Positions 1 to 64,000 of a stretch of DNA of 64,000 nt are shown piece after piece. Origin of the DNA: Patiria miniata (lineage: Eukaryota; Echinodermata; Asteroidea; Valvatida; Asterinidae); contig NW_024037064.1 in assembly GCF_015706575.1 (NCBI RefSeq), positions 10,765,606-10,829,605 of the forward strand, written 5' to 3'. The notes beneath the pieces are model-generated. The model saw nothing but the letters and a program-made list of their open reading frames with translations, searched no databases and was not told where the DNA came from. The stretch's first letter is position 1. The number at the start of each line of letters is the position of its first letter. The position numbers and the translations under genes are program-made.

Positions 1-1184
1 CAGTTTGTTGACAAAGGGATTAAACAGTGTACCGCTAGAAGTACTGTATTCTTTCCGAGTTTACAGGCCCTAACTCGGAAAGCTGCTAGAAGCACTTACA
101 CCTCATGGACGACACTGACTCTCGAGTCAAAATTGACAATGACTCATACTCAACATGTCAGACTCAGAATAGATGTTAGTGACTTGAACTCGGCAGCAAA
201 ATGACAAATATGCCCCATTTTTAATATGAAGAATAGAAGAATATTTCTTGCATATTAATAGTTATTGAATTGAATTTTTTAAATTTTTATATTAACCTGT
301 ACATTTCATTTTCTTCCATAGTTATAACAAATTACAAATGAATGTGCCACTCTTTACACGCATAGTAAGCCAGTTGGGTATTTCAATGATATGGTCATGG
401 AGCGAAGGAACATGAACACGCAATGAGACGGTCGCGCAACGCTCGCGGGATTATTACAAGCAGAATGGGCATACAGTGGAACGTCGCTATACCAAACGCC
501 GCTATACCGAACATTCAGCTATACCGAACATCAGCCTTGGCTCCCAAGTTTTGTGTACAAAACGTACCGACCATTGTTGTTTGAAATATCAACAGAAGAG
601 CAACAAATGGCTTTTTTTAAAAACTGTGTAATTACATGATTCAATAGTCGCACGCGTTCGAAGTCGTCTTCTAGTAACTACCAGGGTGTACTTCTGAAGT
701 TCTGCTACGGAATTGAAAATATTAATGGACAAGTTTGGCGACTCTGCCCGTGGTTTGTAAATGCAACCACACAATAACAATGAGAAAAAGAGGGCGCCAC
801 GAATGTGTGAAAATCGCTATACCGAACGAGCACTATTACAAACAATTTCTGTGGATCCCACGATGTTCGTTATAGAGACGTTCCACTGTATACGTAACAT
901 TGTGATTACAAGACGCTTCCATTTCATCCCGAATGACCTTTGACCTGGACTACTTCATCGAGATACCGAACTGGATCATTCCCATGAAAGTGGTTTCGGA
1001 TTTCATTTCTTGAATTGTTAAGTGACTCGTAACTTTGACTCAACCCAAAATGACTCGTGACTTGAACTCACACTCGGCTCAAACAACTTGGAACTCTCAA
1101 TCAGACTTGGCATCGAGAACTCAGTGTAGAGGTTTGAGGACTCGAATACAAGTCTGGATACCTGACTTCATTTTCTTTGCCTAG
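1..1184. other. Intron before exon B0
   Basis: No exon is visible here; the A half that must precede B0 is outside the window. Contents are a TA-flanked MITE (474-888) and two GACTC-rich stretches (about 110-200 and 1020-1145) that resemble the motif of the hAT-like element at 36024-36552 and may be decayed relatives of it. Confidence 0.6.
474..888. mobile_element. MITE copy 1, TA target duplication
   Basis: Terminal inverted repeats begin CAGTGGAACGTCGCTATAC on the left and end GAGACGTTCCACTG on the right, flanked by TA at 472-473 and 889-890. Several CTATACCGAAC motifs lie inside. Length 415 bp with no credible coding capacity. The TA duplication suggests Tc1/mariner-superfamily mobilisation. 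A second copy lies in opposite orientation at 5487-5894. Confidence 0.8.
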
Positions 1185-63238
<62,054 letters not shown>

Positions 63239-64000
63239 GTGAGCATTACCTGACAAAGCAAACTATAGACTAATCCTACAACTCAAATTAGAAGTCATTT
63301 AAATACTGACATGCAATTATGTACGTGTTCTACATAACCCCCGAGGTCCGACACACAAAGGGAGAACAACAGATCCTTTTAGTCCTTGGGAGTTGGGTCT
63401 TTTGTTGGAAACGGTCCTCTGTAATAAGTTTGTGTGCTTAGTCTATGGGAGAATGTTATAATTATTACAGGGACAAAGGGAAACACAAAGCATTGTCCTC
63501 AAGAGTGTAGTAAAACACTTCTGTATGCTCACGACTGTATGCTCACACAAAGGTGTGTTCACTAAATGGTCCTTTGACCAATGGGGTACGTTGATAATTA
63601 CTACATAATCTTGTATTAAGAAGGGTTCCAGCTTGGAGTTTGCCATGTAAAGTAGCATTAATGGGTGGTCTGGTTGTGCATTAATAGTAGGAAACTGGGT
63701 ATCTGGATGAAAATATAAGTCATGGGAGGTTTACATAGATATCCGAGTACAGAGGCAGTCTGGATTGATGAGTTCCAAGTTTGAAGATAAAACAAAATAC
63801 TCTTACTATACAAAAAGCATATCTCAAAAAAAATAAATCATAATTTTGGTGGGTAGAATAACAAAATTATGATGGGTAGAATAACAAAATTATGAAACTA
63901 GGGTAAATTATGGTAGGTCTATCGCTGGGGGGGGGGGGGGGGGCTGGCCCCATCGCTAAAGGGGGATTTGCTGAAGATATGACATTGCTGAAGATATGAC
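63239..64000. other. Intron after E24, open at window end
   Basis: A poly-G run lies at 63926-63943 and AGATATGACATTGCTGA is repeated at the very end. No further exon is found, so the gene continues beyond the window. Confidence 0.5.

Overview
The window is animal nuclear DNA: short GT-AG exons in long introns rich in MITEs, tRNA-derived SINEs, a LINE fragment and minisatellites. An NHL-type TRIM gene and the repeat families suggest an invertebrate deuterostome (echinoderm, hemichordate or cephalochordate). I cannot resolve the phylum from sequence alone.

Nearly the whole window is one plus-strand gene that is open at both ends. I trace 52 exons from 1185 to 63238, about 6.7 kb of coding sequence or about 2,240 residues. 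They encode alternating Ig-like and EGF-like domains. The basic unit is three exons: EGF (E, 93-105 bp), first half of an Ig domain with its first Cys and Trp (A, 150-168 bp), and second half with the D-x-G-x-Y-x-C motif (B, 135-150 bp). Every junction is phase 1 and every exon length divides by three, so any unit can be duplicated, lost or skipped without a frameshift. The order is B0-E1-A1-B1-E2-A2-B2-E3-A3-B3-E4-A4-B4-E5-A5-B5-E6-A6-B6-E7-A7-B7-E8-A8-B8-E9-A9-B9-E10-E11-A10-B10-E12-E13-A11-B11-E14-A12-B12-E15-(E16+A13 fused in one exon)-B13-E17-E18-E19-E20-A14-B14-E21-E22-E23-E24. E24 is the only calcium-binding type EGF. The product should be a secreted or cell-surface protein; Ig/EGF mosaics of this kind resemble the ectodomains of Tie-like receptors. 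No signal peptide, membrane segment or kinase lies in the window.

A second, complete-looking gene lies antisense inside the large E15-E16 intron (48740 to 46767, two coding exons). It is a RING/B-box/coiled-coil/NHL TRIM protein, probably an E3 ubiquitin ligase.

The introns record how the gene grew. At least six carry truncated tandem copies of an adjacent exon edge. Many have a minisatellite starting just after a 5' splice site. Introns in equivalent positions of distant modules share sequence (before E6, E12 and E21; before B1 and B6), which suggests whole blocks with introns were duplicated. The biggest insertion, 25553-31599, is a 6 kb inverted-repeat DNA transposon with a TTA target duplication, sitting inside a minus-strand LINE fragment. 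MITEs with TA or 8-bp duplications, foldbacks and SINE copies make up most of the remaining recognisable intron content.
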